Shown in pieces: positions 1 to 11,060 of a stretch of 64,000 bases of DNA; positions within the stretch are counted from its first letter, which is position 1, and each line of letters opens with the position of its first letter. This DNA comes from Branchiostoma floridae. Taxonomy: Eukaryota; Chordata; Leptocardii; Amphioxiformes; Branchiostomatidae. The position numbers and the translations under genes were made by a program. Where the stretch lies: positions 19,113,048 to 19,177,047 of the forward strand of contig NC_049991.1 of assembly GCF_000003815.2 (NCBI RefSeq), written 5' to 3'. The notes under the pieces are model-generated. The model saw only the letters and a list, made by a program, of their open reading frames with translations. It searched no databases and was not told where the DNA came from.

Positions 1-5
1 TCAAC

Positions 6-3000
6 ATGACATCCAACTTATCCTTTATCTCGCTTAATGTTCGAGGTCTTAGAAACCACAGTAAACGTACAACCCTTTACCATTGGTTGGAACGCCAGAA
101 GGCAGACATCTTTCTCTTACAAGAAACCTATTACACTGAAGATAAGATGGATGTCTTTGAAAGAGATTGGAATGGACCTCAATTCCATTGTTTTGGTGAC
201 TCTCATAGTAGAGGTGTGTCCATACTTTGTAAAAAGAAGATTGATATGAATGTCACAGATGTAATCAAAGGAAATGATGGTAGAAAACTATTGATTAAGT
301 TAAAAGATCTTACAATTCTTAATGTTTATGTACCAACTGAAAAGAAGGAGCAACAAACCTTCCTTACCTCTCTAAGGGATTGGATTAATGACAACAATGT
401 CGATAATCTGATTGCTGGAGGGGACTTTAATATGGTAAATAGCACAGCTATGGATAGGAATAGTAAACAATCTCTGGCGCCTAGCGCAGGTGAAAAAGAA
501 CTAATTAGATTTAAAAGACAGCTAAAACTCGTGGATATCTGGCGGGAGCGCCACCCCCAGGTGAGGCAGTTCACCTGGAGGCGGAAGAACCCAGACTTAA
601 TTTCAAGTAGAATAGACTTTTGGCTCATTCAGAAGTCGATTATTGATTCTGTTGTGAAATGTGACATACGCTGTTCTATAAAAACTGATCATCAAGCGAT
701 ATTTTTAAAGTTATTACTGACAGACTTTGCCAGAGGACCCGGAGTGTGGCGTTTCAATACTTCACACCTTTCAGATGATTGTTATGTTAATGGTGTTAAG
801 TCCACTCTTATTGATGTCGTTAACGAGTTTAAAGACAATAATGTATCGAAACAAATGCTCTGGGAAATCTGCAAAAATAAGATTAAGGACTTTACGGATA
901 AGTTCTCTAGACAAAAAGCATTCCAACTGAATAACGACCTTGTGCGCTTAGAAACTCAGTTAACAGAACTTGATAAGAAAATAGATGAGACGCTAGATAA
1001 AGATGTTCTTGATGTATATGCACAGGTTAAGTCAAAAGTAGAAACTATATATGAATATAAAGCGAAAGGGGCACAAGTAAGATCTAGAGAACAATGGATC
1101 GAAAAAGGGGAGAGATCCAACAAATATTTCCTATCTCTTGAGAGCTCCCGTTCAAAACAAAACACCATTACTAGATTAAAGCATGAGAACAGAGAGGAAA
1201 CAAATCCGTTTAAAATTTTAGATTTGGAGGCAGCTTTCTATGAAAATCTTTATTGTTGTGATAATCCTGCTACTGACGAACAAATCGACACGTTTCTTGA
1301 GTCGGTTGATGTACCCTCTCTTTCGGATGAGGACAGACTTGTGCTTGATGATCCTATAACAAAAAACGAATGTTTTTCAGCTTTGAAATACATGAAGCAA
1401 AATAAAGCTCCCGGAACTGACGGCTTACCAGCCGAATTCTACCTGAAATTCTGGAAAGAAATAGGAGACCTGGTCTTCGAATCCTTGAAAGAAGGGATAG
1501 AAAATAAACACCTTTCAGTAACACAGAAGAGAGCCTTATTAAAACTTATTTATAAAAAGGGCGATAAGACTGACTTATCCAACTGGAGACCAATAAGTTT
1601 GCTGAATACTGATTTTAAGATATTAGCAGTCGTCCTAGCAAAACGACTGCAGGACTTTCTTCCAAAATTGATTTCTGAGGATCAAACCGCCTACATTAAG
1701 TCCAGATTTATTGGACAAAATGTTAGACTTATACAGGACGTTATTTATTACTCCAATTTTTACAACATACCCGCTGCAGTCGTCTGGCTAGACTTTGAAA
1801 AAGCCTTTGATTCGGTAAACTGGAATTTTATGCTTAGAACCTTAGACAAGTTTGGGTTTGGACCCACATTTACCTCCATAGTTAAGACCATGTATACTGA
1901 CATAGAGAGTTGTATCATAAATGCTGGTTGGAAATCTGCTTATTTCAAACTGCAAAGAGGAATCAGACAGGGATGTCCTCTGTCAGCCCTATTATTCAAC
2001 CTGGTAGTTGAAATTCTTGCTACTAGAATTCGACAAACGCGCACAGTCAAGGGTATTAATGTCGAGATTAATGATAATATGTTGGAACTAAAGATAAGTC
2101 AAGTTGCAGATGATACAACTCTTACTCTTTGTGGAGATGATTCTATAAGAAATGCCTTACAGATTGTAGATGACTTTAGTAATGTGGCTGGACCTACTCT
2201 GAATCGTAGAAAGTGTGAAGCTATGTGGATTGGGGCCAATCGAGGACGAAGAGACACTCCCTTCGGAATCGACTGGCCAAATAGACCCATTAAATCCCTT
2301 GGAATTTACTATGGTCTGTCAGAGGAAGAGTGTGAGACTTTGAATTGGGAAAAAAGAATAGATAACTTCGAAAATATGCTTCTAAAATGGCTTAGTCGCA
2401 AATTAACCCTTTATGGTAAAGTACTGATTATAAAAACATTAGCTATCTCTCAATTAATTTATAATATGTCCATGATCTCAACACCTGACTGGGCCTTGAA
2501 ACGTATTGAAAAAGCATGTTTCTCTTTTCTATGGAACCGCAAACCGGACAAAATAAAAAGAAAAGTGCTGTACTCAAACTACCAAGAAGGAGGGTTAAAA
2601 ATGGTTGATATATATTCAAAACGCAGTAGCCTACAGGCTGTGTGGGTTAAAAGACTAATGCAGTCGGCACTCGATGACACTAAAGAGCGCCACTGGCATC
2701 TTATACCATTACACTTTATTAATCATTTCGGAAAAGATTTCCTTCTCTTCCGCTTCAATTTTTGTAAAGGAGGAGATGCTCCTTCTCTTAGAGTGCTCCC
2801 ACCCTTCTACAGACAGGTAGTCTTGACCTGGCACGAACTTGGAGGGGGAAAAACAGACTTTGTAAGACAAAGACAAGAAATAATTTGGTGTAATAAAAAC
2901 TACAAGCTTAATAACAGCACATTGTTCTTTGAACACTGGATTAGGAGCGGATTGATATATGTAAATGACTTATGTGAAAACTCTGAATATGTAGCATCTG

Positions 3001-3692
3001 ATATATTGTTAAGAAAGCTAAGTGACAAAAGAAACTGGATGAGTGAATTTATGCAGGTCAAAAGAGCTATAGGCTATAGCTGGACTGATGGAAACGATTG
3101 TACTGGTCGTGAAACATTACATGGCACTTGTGTATGGTTCAATTCCAGCATGATTTCACTTGATACACTTAACAGTAGATATTTGTATTCTGTTAGTCTC
3201 ATGGCAAATGTTGTAAGACCTACTGCCCAAGCATATTGGGATTCTGTAACCCCTAACCTTGATTGGAAAGCTATCTGGGAGTCCCAGACATGTTATATCA
3301 GATACAACAAGCTCCGCGAATTCAATTTCAAATTGCTCCATAAAATACTTCCTTGCAGATACCTCCTAAACAAGTGGAAAATAAGAGATACGTCTGGAAA
3401 TGTATACAGTCCTTTCTGTGATATCTGTAATAAGCTGGAAAACTATGAACACATGTTTTTAGAATGTAATAGACTAAGGAAATTTTGGGGTAGATTAAAT
3501 AATACTGAAGACAATCAATCTGTTAAAAATGTACTGTTGGAACATAACAAATGTAACATTACATTGTTGACTATCGCCAAGTTTTCAATTTATATTTCTT
3601 GGATACGATGGAAAGATAACCCGAGACAATTGCTACTCGATGATGTACACAACACGTTTATGTCCCTGTGCTCCCTGTACAGTGCTGAGTAA
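6..3692 (+). CDS. LINE ORF2: apurinic-type endonuclease and reverse transcriptase
   Basis: This 1,228-residue polyprotein would nick genomic DNA and reverse transcribe the element's RNA at the nick. Domains in order: an endonuclease/exonuclease/phosphatase domain at about residues 1-235 (SLNVRGL, LLQETY, GGDFNMV, SRIDFW and the TDH motif); a linker; a reverse transcriptase at about 470-760 (NWRPISLLN, WLDFEKAFDSVNW, RGIRQGCPLS, then QVADD); a thumb/connection region; and a C-terminal zf-RVT-like zinc knuckle near 1,130-1,175 (CDIC followed by HMFLEC). No RNase H domain is seen. The two catalytic aspartates of the xADD box are present but the usual aromatic residue before them is valine. The zinc knuckle and endonuclease type point to the L1/Tx1 group; the exact clade is inference. 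The ATG at 6 is the first in frame in the window, and a start further left cannot be excluded. Confidence 0.93.
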   Translation: MTSNLSFISLNVRGLRNHSKRTTLYHWLERQKADIFLLQETYYTEDKMDVFERDWNGPQFHCFGDSHSRGVSILCKKKIDMNVTDVIKGNDGRKLLIKLKDLTILNVYVPTEKKEQQTFLTSLRDWINDNNVDNLIAGGDFNMVNSTAMDRNSKQSLAPSAGEKELIRFKRQLKLVDIWRERHPQVRQFTWRRKNPDLISSRIDFWLIQKSIIDSVVKCDIRCSIKTDHQAIFLKLLLTDFARGPGVWRFNTSHLSDDCYVNGVKSTLIDVVNEFKDNNVSKQMLWEICKNKIKDFTDKFSRQKAFQLNNDLVRLETQLTELDKKIDETLDKDVLDVYAQVKSKVETIYEYKAKGAQVRSREQWIEKGERSNKYFLSLESSRSKQNTITRLKHENREETNPFKILDLEAAFYENLYCCDNPATDEQIDTFLESVDVPSLSDEDRLVLDDPITKNECFSALKYMKQNKAPGTDGLPAEFYLKFWKEIGDLVFESLKEGIENKHLSVTQKRALLKLIYKKGDKTDLSNWRPISLLNTDFKILAVVLAKRLQDFLPKLISEDQTAYIKSRFIGQNVRLIQDVIYYSNFYNIPAAVVWLDFEKAFDSVNWNFMLRTLDKFGFGPTFTSIVKTMYTDIESCIINAGWKSAYFKLQRGIRQGCPLSALLFNLVVEILATRIRQTRTVKGINVEINDNMLELKISQVADDTTLTLCGDDSIRNALQIVDDFSNVAGPTLNRRKCEAMWIGANRGRRDTPFGIDWPNRPIKSLGIYYGLSEEECETLNWEKRIDNFENMLLKWLSRKLTLYGKVLIIKTLAISQLIYNMSMISTPDWALKRIEKACFSFLWNRKPDKIKRKVLYSNYQEGGLKMVDIYSKRSSLQAVWVKRLMQSALDDTKERHWHLIPLHFINHFGKDFLLFRFNFCKGGDAPSLRVLPPFYRQVVLTWHELGGGKTDFVRQRQEIIWCNKNYKLNNSTLFFEHWIRSGLIYVNDLCENSEYVASDILLRKLSDKRNWMSEFMQVKRAIGYSWTDGNDCTGRETLHGTCVWFNSSMISLDTLNSRYLYSVSLMANVVRPTAQAYWDSVTPNLDWKAIWESQTCYIRYNKLREFNFKLLHKILPCRYLLNKWKIRDTSGNVYSPFCDICNKLENYEHMFLECNRLRKFWGRLNNTEDNQSVKNVLLEHNKCNITLLTIAKFSIYISWIRWKDNPRQLLLDDVHNTFMSLCSLYSAE

Positions 3693-3743
3693 ATAAAATA
3701 AAGTGCCGTGGCGGACACGGAAAAGTTAAAAAAAAAAAAAAAA
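3692..3743 (+). terminator. LINE polyadenylation signals and A tail
   Basis: Two overlapping AATAAA hexamers directly follow the ORF2 stop codon. A run of about 16 A residues begins some 35 bases later and marks the 3' end of the inserted element. Confidence 0.75.
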
Positions 3744-3989
3744 GTTGTTTCGGGAGGGGGCCGGGAGACGCCATACGACATTACTTGTTGGTGAGTAGGA
3801 TGCACGTGTAAAGCAAGGTATGTTGTTTATGATACAGGACTCTGCACTAGCACCTGTAGACTTTGTAGTAGGGGTCCTATGGTAACACCTTATCGCAGCT
3901 GACATACACGAGGCAGTTAAATCTAAGAGAACAGTGTTATTATCGCAAAGTTCAAACGTTCAATATGGATTCTAAGTACAAAGGGTAGC

Positions 3990-4530
3990 GACAACAAGTA
4001 ATGGACGTCAAATGATTTGTAAATGCAATCACGGTTGAGATAAACTTTTTATGAACACAAAAGAACCGCCTCATTGAAAGCCATCAAAGTTTGTTTCAAT
4101 CAAAGTTAATGTCTCTTGCACTTTTTCTAATAGATAAAGATCATTTTGTACATATTTTACCCGATTGGTTAAGTACAAGTTTCAAAGCTTTGTGTATGTA
4201 ATCGCAGTTCACGGTTAAGATAAACTGTTTCTGACAAAAGGACCGCCTCATTGAAAGCCATCAACATTTCTTTCCTGAACCTTTTCCAATAAAGATAAAG
4301 ACCTTTACTGTACAAATTTTCACCAATTGGCTAAGTACAAGTTTCCAAGCTGCTATGGGGCTAGTAGTGAATTTATTCTGCTTCTTCCCTCTGTCTAGAA
4401 ATGAATATGCATGATATGTTAGAGCAAATAGATTTTGTCTTGTTTTTCTTTTTGTAAGTAATAAGTGGATGACAAGTGATTTGTTGCTGTAATCGCGATC
4501 AAGATAAACTTATATTGAACGTGCAGACAA
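3990..4530. repeat. Diverged tandem duplication, about 180 bp
   Basis: Two adjacent copies (about 4011-4195 and 4196-4356) share a GATAAACT block, ACCGCCTCATTGAAAGCCAT, a run ending in ATAAAGATAAAGA or similar, and AAGTACAAGTTTC, in the same order. A third, shorter copy of the first block appears near 4470-4530. Divergence is moderate, so this is old. Confidence 0.7.
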
Positions 4531-4541
4531 AGGAACCATGA

Positions 4542-4613
4542 CGGGCTTTCTATTTTGTACCATTTTCCTCATTGCTCGTCAGACATGAGGCCAATGAGGA
4601 AAATAGAAAGCCG
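4542..4613. repeat. Imperfect inverted repeat, hairpin element
   Basis: The left arm (GGCTTTCTATTTTG and CATTTTCCTCATTG) is mirrored by CAATGAGGAAAATAGAAAGCC at 4592-4612, with an eight-base insertion in the left arm. It is probably a remnant MITE or fold-back sequence. Confidence 0.6.
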
Positions 4614-6594
4614 ACAAAAAAGCATAAAACATGTTGAAAAATAGCCGGAGTCGAATCTCTGCTTGGAAAGTAGAAGCATGAACTACTACGACCTATTGTG
4701 TAACGCCATGAGGCAGTTTACCGGGGTGTGCAATACAAGCAAAGCAAGCAAAACGATGGATTAAATGACAGTGATTTTTACGGAGCTCATTTTGCAGGTC
4801 CTGATTTCGTCCCTTTTTGTCTCAGTTCTCTGTGAGACTTCAACATGGTATGATAGGAGAGAAAATGGTAAAACACGACGAAGGATTGTTCTTGAAAATT
4901 TGCCACACAGAACAGCGCCATCTTCGCACGCTCCGATTTGCCTGAATACTCCTTCTAATGTAGGATAAGTGTTGTGATTAGCCCATATGAGTAAGGGAAT
5001 GCAAATAAAGATACAAATTGCAAACATTTTTTGAACGGCAATTTCTTGTCGATTTAAGAATACAGCGCGTTGAAGTTCGCCTTCTTATTAGTGTTAAGTG
5101 TAGCGACTGAAATGGATAAAGGCCTAGTAACTTAATGGCCTATGACATATGCAACTGGCATATAAAAGGCCCTGTAATAAGCCACAGTAACTATCAATTG
5201 TCTTGATGGAGATGGAATTTTGCCTGAAGCTGCTGTGACGACAGTCCTGCTGTTTCCGTTTCCAAGAAGGCTTGTGTAAGGGATTGTCTCGAAAAGTGGG
5301 TTAGGTAGGGTTAGACGTTTGACGACGATTTTCACTCTTTTTTTCTTGATGTACACTTAATGTTCACTCGGCATGTGCATATATTGAGTTGCGAGAAGAT
5401 TATAACTGTTGTGATTTGAATAAAGTTATGATACGTGAGTTTTACTGCCAGTTTTGTCTTTTTTAGGTCAGATTCCTGAAGAAAGGTCAGTTACCGCACC
5501 TATGTAATCCGTGACGCAGATGAACAAAACAAGTTTTTCCACCAAGTAAAATCGCAGTCGCCATATTTGCCTTTTGTTTCCACTGAATGATTCACTAACT
5601 CAACAATCCAACATACAGTTTTGCCACATCAAAAGTTTTTCCCGCCTTCTCTTCCGGTAGATGAACATCATTTTCAAACTTAAAGATAAATCGTGTACAT
5701 AAACCATGAACCATTCAAATCGTCGCTATCATCTATTTCGATAGCGTTTGACTCACAAGAAGACTAAGGAGTGGGCCACAAAGCTGGCAAATAAAAGATT
5801 TCAGAAAGAAATCTAATTTGGCTGGACATGTACTTCCGACGTTGTTGGTTTTATCAGAATTGCGCCCAGCATGGTGTAGAACATAAAATGATGAATCAAA
5901 CGGGTTACGACATACTTGTAGACATTAATTCATTTGGACAATCTACTAATAAACAAAAATAATTTTTTATAGTGTCGCCTGTTTGGCATAGATGCCATGG
6001 TATGAAGAGGATAACAGCGAGGGGAAGTTAAAGGGCAGGCGTTGATACGATAAACCTACGACGACCAACACGTTACATGTGGATTTTCTGTCTAGAATTT
6101 ACAGGGTTAAGTTCTCACAGTAGTCTCAAATGACAATGGCGGTATTAAACTTTGTTGTAGTTGAGAGATCGCATGCCGTACACTGAAAAAGTCGTCTTTC
6201 TTATCAAAACACAGAAAGCCTGTATTTTCTGTAGTCACCACCAGACTACGCTGGTTGTTGGGAGGATAGTTTTGCCGGGGGAGTGTAGCTACCATGGATT
6301 TTCTTTTGCATATTTTCCTTTTGAATAGGCAAGGGCACTGTACTCAAGTTGATAATTTATTAACCGTGCCACATAAAAAGAACAATGGGGTTTCACGAAT
6401 CAAGTGCGCGAGGGGAAACTTCTCAAAATGTGAACTTCCCGTCCATGAACTGACTATCCTGAAATTTACTCACACCGTAGGTCTATTGCCGAACTCTACC
6501 GTCTCCGTACCCCCATAGGAAAGCCTGGTACATATGCCTCATTTTCTTGTCCCGTCACAATTTTCCAACACAGCTACAAAATAAATCTAAGTTT

Positions 6595-7475
6595 AACAGT
6601 TGCCACGGCGAGGTAGAGCTATATACTATTGTCTACCCTAGCAACACATGCAACATTGATCGCTGCTTAATGGTTGAAATGTCAACAGAGCTTTGGAAGG
6701 CTTGCTAGGCGAACTCAAATGGCGCGAACTGATAAGGTGAAAGCTGTTGAATCTATTTGTGACGTTCACGGTAAGCACAGATATATTTTCATGATCCAGC
6801 GGAGAAAACAGCAGAAAATTTTGAGTCTAAACAAAAGGCCGACATCTTTGTAGTAAATTGCACAAGAAACGTAGATTTTCAAAATGTCACAAACTGAAAT
6901 TCGTTGTCTCCCTTATCCAAACAAAGGAAATTTGAGTCTGTTTTTTTCGACCAGTATACAGTTTGCTAGTTTATGTCGCGAAGAAGAGCTACATGCCATT
7001 GTTTTCTCTGCCTACATAAACAACATTGATCAGTGGCTAATGGTTTAGAATGCTTTAGACGACTAGCTGGTTAGCGTCAAAGCGCGCGAGCTGACATGTC
7101 GACATGGAAAGGACTGTTTAATCAATCTATGACGTTAACGGAACAAACAGACTGAGATTTTCATGATCTAGTGGAGAAAAACCGTAGGTTAATTAGTAGT
7201 ATAAAAGGTCTGTTTCTCAGTTGAACAGTAAAAGTAGATGTCCTAAACCTAGATTCGTTCGGCTTTCCTCATCCGAACACGAAGTTTGCGGCTGCCTAGC
7301 CTGTTTTTCGACACACCCGTTGATGCAGCGAAATAGAACTACATATCATTGTCTACTATGCATAACATAACAACATTGAATAGTTTTTGATTGCTCGAAT
7401 GTTGCTGGGTCCATATAAAGTTGATGTGTATTACACATCAGACCGACAAGGAAACTGTCTGAATTATGTTGAGTT
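6595..7475. repeat. Degenerate tandem triplication, about 365-bp unit
   Basis: Three successive blocks starting near 6600, 6965 and 7320 share, in order, AGAGCTA or AGAACTA, a CATTGTCTAC-like stretch, CAACATTGA, a TGGTTGAAATG-like stretch and, in the first two, GACGTTCACGG or GACGTTAACGG, then TTTTCATGATC and GGAGAAAA. The copies differ widely, so the duplication is ancient. Confidence 0.6.
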
Positions 7476-7669
7476 CTACTTCCGTGTTTGTTCTTTGTAA
7501 AAACAATCACATCCTCGTAGATTAGAGGGAGAATTCGTCCATATTTTGACAACTTGGCTCACAATTTTCTCGTTCTGGTTCCTCTCTGAACACAAGACAA
7601 GGATCGGAGAGCATAGCCTGGAGGCAAGAATCCCCAAGGACCGGCAAACCGGGACATATATACACTCAC

Positions 7670-7724
7670 CTGCTTGCGCCGTCGCCAGTAGGACGAACGC
7701 TGCCAAAACTTTCACCACCAACAT
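7670..7724 (-). CDS. Possible first coding exon with signal peptide
   Basis: On the minus strand an ATG at 7724 opens MLVVKVLAAFVLLATAQA, a textbook secretory signal peptide with one basic residue, a hydrophobic core and an AxA-like cleavage site. After 55 bases the frame meets a strong donor, CAG followed by GTGAGT, so the exon would end in phase 1. No partner exon was recognised downstream (lower coordinates), and the mature product is unknown. A chance ORF is possible, but the combination of signal peptide and consensus donor is better than background. Confidence 0.4.
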
Positions 7725-8048
7725 CTTGTTGTCGTCCTCTTACAAACGCCTTTCCAAAGAACTACGCCTTTTACCGGCGATTCCTGGACGTTGTACGGTT
7801 AGAATTCTAAACCAAAACTCCAAAACTTTCCGCGCTTTGCTGGACAAAACCCGGAGAGCGCTCTGCGTCACCTGGACACTGGTCGGCTTCTACCTGCTCG
7901 TCTGACCTGTTTGGCGACCTCGCACGCAGGTCACGTGACACTACGTGCATACCAGCACATTGCTGCAATTTTTTCTGAAACCGCTAGGGAAATGGTGGCG
8001 CTTCTGCAGAGGTATGGCACCTGTTAATGAGCGGTATCAGAATCATTG

Positions 8049-8154
8049 GATTCCCAATAATATCACAATGGAATGAACTCTCGCGAGATCTCCACTCGCG
8101 TGAGTTCATGACATGTGATATAACTCCCTCTATTCACAAGTGAATCATGAGCCG
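8049..8154. repeat. 106-bp palindromic repeat, copy 1
   Basis: This block is indistinguishable by eye from 12321-12426. It contains an imperfect hairpin: ATATCACAATGGAATGAACTC on the left is mirrored by GAGTTCATGACATGTGATAT, around CTCGCGAG and CTCGCG cores. It starts GATTC and nearly ends GTGAATC. It looks like a small MITE or the terminal repeat of a larger unit. Confidence 0.8.
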
Positions 8155-9308
8155 CACGAACAGGACGTTGCCAAGCAGAGCTCCTGTAGCGCTGTACCAG
8201 CCATGTGCAAGCCGGTGACATCTTTAACTTCGGGGAACGTATACCTTGCTGGCATCAAAGGACTGAGTAGTTTCCCATGGCGTTAGTATCACTAACCTAG
8301 AAGGTACGCAGTATTGCCTTGCCGCCTTATGGCGTGTTCTGGAATTTTGTTTGGTGGTCTGTTTTTCCCGCGCTTTGGCGGGACAGTGTTTCTCAGAGAC
8401 GTTTTGCTGTCTGAATTTTGTTCCATTATTCTGTCAATTTGTTTGCTCACCCTTCCTAGGGCGTGCAGCTTGTGCTTTTAGAGCATATTCGAGTTTTCAA
8501 ATGCATCAAATGTTCTTTCTGATGCTCGTGTCATTTTTGTGTGGAATTTGCATCTGAATGTGGATCGCACGTGTTCGGGTGCGCAGGTGAGATTGATTCA
8601 ACTTAGCATGGTTAACTTGGCTTCGGATGCATTTTGATTTCCTTCTTTTCTCACATGAGTTAGGTATTCAGACACGGCTGTATCACCACCAGGACTGCCG
8701 TATTCCTTGTCTTCCCGCCCAAGGAGGCTAGCTAATGGAGCAGAACAGCACTGGGCTGATCACCGTGGGCCTGGAGGAGCACATGACATTCCTCTCCTGA
8801 CGACAGTAGTGGTTAAACTTATTACTGACACCGCTGAGGGTGAGGGTAAGCCATTTTTGGAAACTTTGGGCAGTCGTCAAAGTGGTGGTCAGAGTTTTCT
8901 GTGTGTGTCGAAGCGCCATGTTTCGGGAAGAGTTGCCTGATTGGGCTGCTCTCGTTTTGGCAGTGTTGTTTGTCTGTTTTACCAAGGAGCTTTTATCAGT
9001 CTCCTTGGTTTTACCGTACAATTTGCCATGTTTTTCTGTGCTAGGCCAGCAGTTCTGCAATCTGTGGAGCAGTCAACAGCCCGGAAATGGTTGGACCAGG
9101 CTCGAAGACTTCAATACTCGGGCAGCTGTCAACAATTTGCAGCAGCGATCCCAAGTTGACTGTGATATCCTTTCTGAAAGTGTTTGCTTTTGCACTTCAG
9201 GTTGTCGGACAGCCTGTACGCTGGTAAGAGGTCTTTTAACCGTCGTGATGTTTCTGTCTTTCAATAATTTTTGCCGCGATGACGTAACAGGTGATGTGCC
9301 CTTCTTCG

Positions 9309-9680
9309 CTCCTGTCAGGCTGATCGGCGGGGCGCAGTTCAGCACTAACCCGGCGCTCTCTCCTCCCCAGCTCCTGTCAGGCTGACTGGCGGGGCGCAGT
9401 TCAGCACTAACCCGGCGCTCTCTCCTCCCCAGCTCCTGTCAGGCTGACTGGCGGGGCGCAGTTCGGCACTAACCCGGCGCTCTCTAACCCGGCGTTCTCT
9501 CCTTCCCAGCTCCTGTCAGGCTGATCGACGGCGCGCAGTTCGACACTAACCCGGCGTTCTTTCCTCCCTGCCTCCTGTCAGACTGGTCGGCGGGACGCAG
9601 TTCGGAATGGGTCGCAGTTCGGCATTAACCCGGCGTTCTCTCCTCCCCAGCTCCTGTCAGGCTGCTCAGCGGGACGCAGT
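9309..9680. repeat. GC-rich tandem array, 62-bp unit, six copies
   Basis: The motif CTCCTGTCAGGCTG recurs at about 9309, 9371, 9433, 9510, 9573 and 9651, followed by GGGGCGCAGTTC, CACTAACCCGGCG and TCTCTCCTCCCCAG. The period is 62 bases, with one 15-bp expansion. Each unit contains a pyrimidine tract ending in CAG, which resembles a 3' splice site, although no coding exon was recognised. Confidence 0.9.
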
Positions 9681-9784
9681 TGTCTGATTTCTTAGTACCG
9701 AGGACGTAATTTTTGTGGGGTAACTTTAGGTTTTGCCTCTGTATGACTGAGGATCGTCGATCAATTTAAAGTTTTAATTGTTTG

Positions 9785-11060
9785 GAATTCGCTGTCGGAC
9801 AGCGGCACCGTCGGACGATGTAATACAGTAATTGTTGTATGTTGTATTTGCTGTCGGACAGCGGCACCGTCGGACGGTATGGCACAGTAATTGTTGTATG
9901 TTGTATTTGCTGTCGGACAGCGGCACCGTCGAACGGTGTGGTATAGTACATTGTATATTGTATTCGCTGTCGGACAGCGGCACCGTCGGACGGTGTGGTT
10001 CAGTACATTGTTGTATATTGTATTCGCTGTCGGACAGCGGCACTGTCGGACGGTGTGGTACACTACATTGTTGTATATTGTATTCGCTGTCGGACAGCGG
10101 CACCGTCGGACGGTGTGGTACAGTACATTGTTGTATATTGTATTCGCTGTCGGACAGCGGGACCCTCGGATGGTGGCGTATAGGACATGGTTGTATATTG
10201 TATTCGCTGTACTATGTCGGACAGCGGCACTGTCGGACGGTGTGGTACAGTACATTGTTGTATATTGTATTCGCTGTCGGACAGCGGGACCGTCGGACGG
10301 TGGGGTACAGTACATTGTTGTATATTGTATTCGCTGTCGGACAGCGGGACCCTCGGATGGTGGGGTATAGGACATTGTTGTATATTGTATTCACTGTCGG
10401 ACAGCGGACAGCGGCACCGTCGAACGATGTGGTATAGTACATTGTATATTGTATTCGCTGTCGGACAGCGGCACCGTCGGACGGTGGGGTACAGTACATT
10501 GTTGTATATTGTATTTGCTATCGGACAGCGTGATCGCTGGACGGTGTGATACAGTATATGGCTGTATGTTGTATTCGCTGTCGGAAAGCGGGACCGTTGG
10601 ATGTAGTACTTTGTTGTATATTGTATTTGCTGTTGGACAGCGTGACCGTCGGAGGTGGTACGGTACATGGTTGTATGTTGTATTCGCTGTTGGACAGCGG
10701 CACCGTCGGACGGTGTGGTACAGTACATTGTTGTATGTCGAACAGTTCTATTTGCCGTTGGACAGCGGCACCGTTGGACGGTGTGGTACATTGTTGTTAA
10801 CTTGTATGTTGTATTTGCCGTAGGACAGCGGCACCGTCGGACGGTGTGGTACAGTACATTGTTGTATATTGTATTCGCTGTTGGACAGCGGACACCGTCG
10901 GACGGTGTAGTACAATACATGGTTGTATGTTGTATTCGCTGTTGGACAGCGGCACCGTCGGACGGTGTGGTGAGATTGTTGGACAATCATGTCGAGAATT
11001 CGTTGTTGGACAGCGGGGTAGGTCAGACGGTATGTACAGTGGATTTTCGCTGTAGGGCAA
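9785..11060. repeat. 60-bp minisatellite of paired palindromes, about 20 copies
   Basis: Twenty or so units of close to 60 bases. Each holds two neighbouring perfect palindromes with the same seven-base core GTCGGAC: GCTGTCGGACAGC and CACCGTCGGACGGTG, then TACAGTACATTG and TATATTGTATTC. Because 60 is divisible by three, long stop-free frames run through it on both strands. These are by-products of the periodicity and not genes. Copies become irregular (51-72 bases) after about 10510. Confidence 0.93.

Larger units (their letters stand above)
1..3743 (+). mobile_element. L1/Tx1-like non-LTR retrotransposon, 3' part
   Basis: The window opens inside a LINE. The large ORF starts at base 6, so the 5' UTR and any ORF1 lie to the left. 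After the stop there is a very short 3' UTR of about 35 bases, overlapping AATAAA signals near 3692-3701, and an oligo(A) tract at about 3728-3743. An A tail and a short 3' UTR are typical of L1/Tx1 elements copied by target-primed reverse transcription. The reading frame is open throughout, which suggests a young insertion. The target-site duplication cannot be checked because the 5' end is missing. Confidence 0.93.
3744..7669. other. Intergenic stretch without a supported gene
   Basis: I see no convincing exon here. It holds a decayed tandem duplication (3990-4356), a short inverted repeat (4542-4613) and a degenerate three-fold repeat (about 6595-7475). Short ORFs are present on both strands, but none has a recognisable domain or a good exon boundary. 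Downstream exons of the possible minus-strand gene that starts at 7724 should lie here or further left, and I could not identify them. Confidence 0.5.

Noticed and set aside
4761..5027. 88-codon minus-strand ORF with a hydrophobic N-terminus (MFAICIFICIPLLIWA)
   Set aside because: No homologous domain recognised, no supporting splice sites, and an overlapping plus-strand ORF of similar length. Could be chance.
8840..9385. 181-codon plus-strand ORF
   Set aside because: Runs into the 62-bp GC-rich array, has no recognisable domain, and overlaps other frames of similar length.
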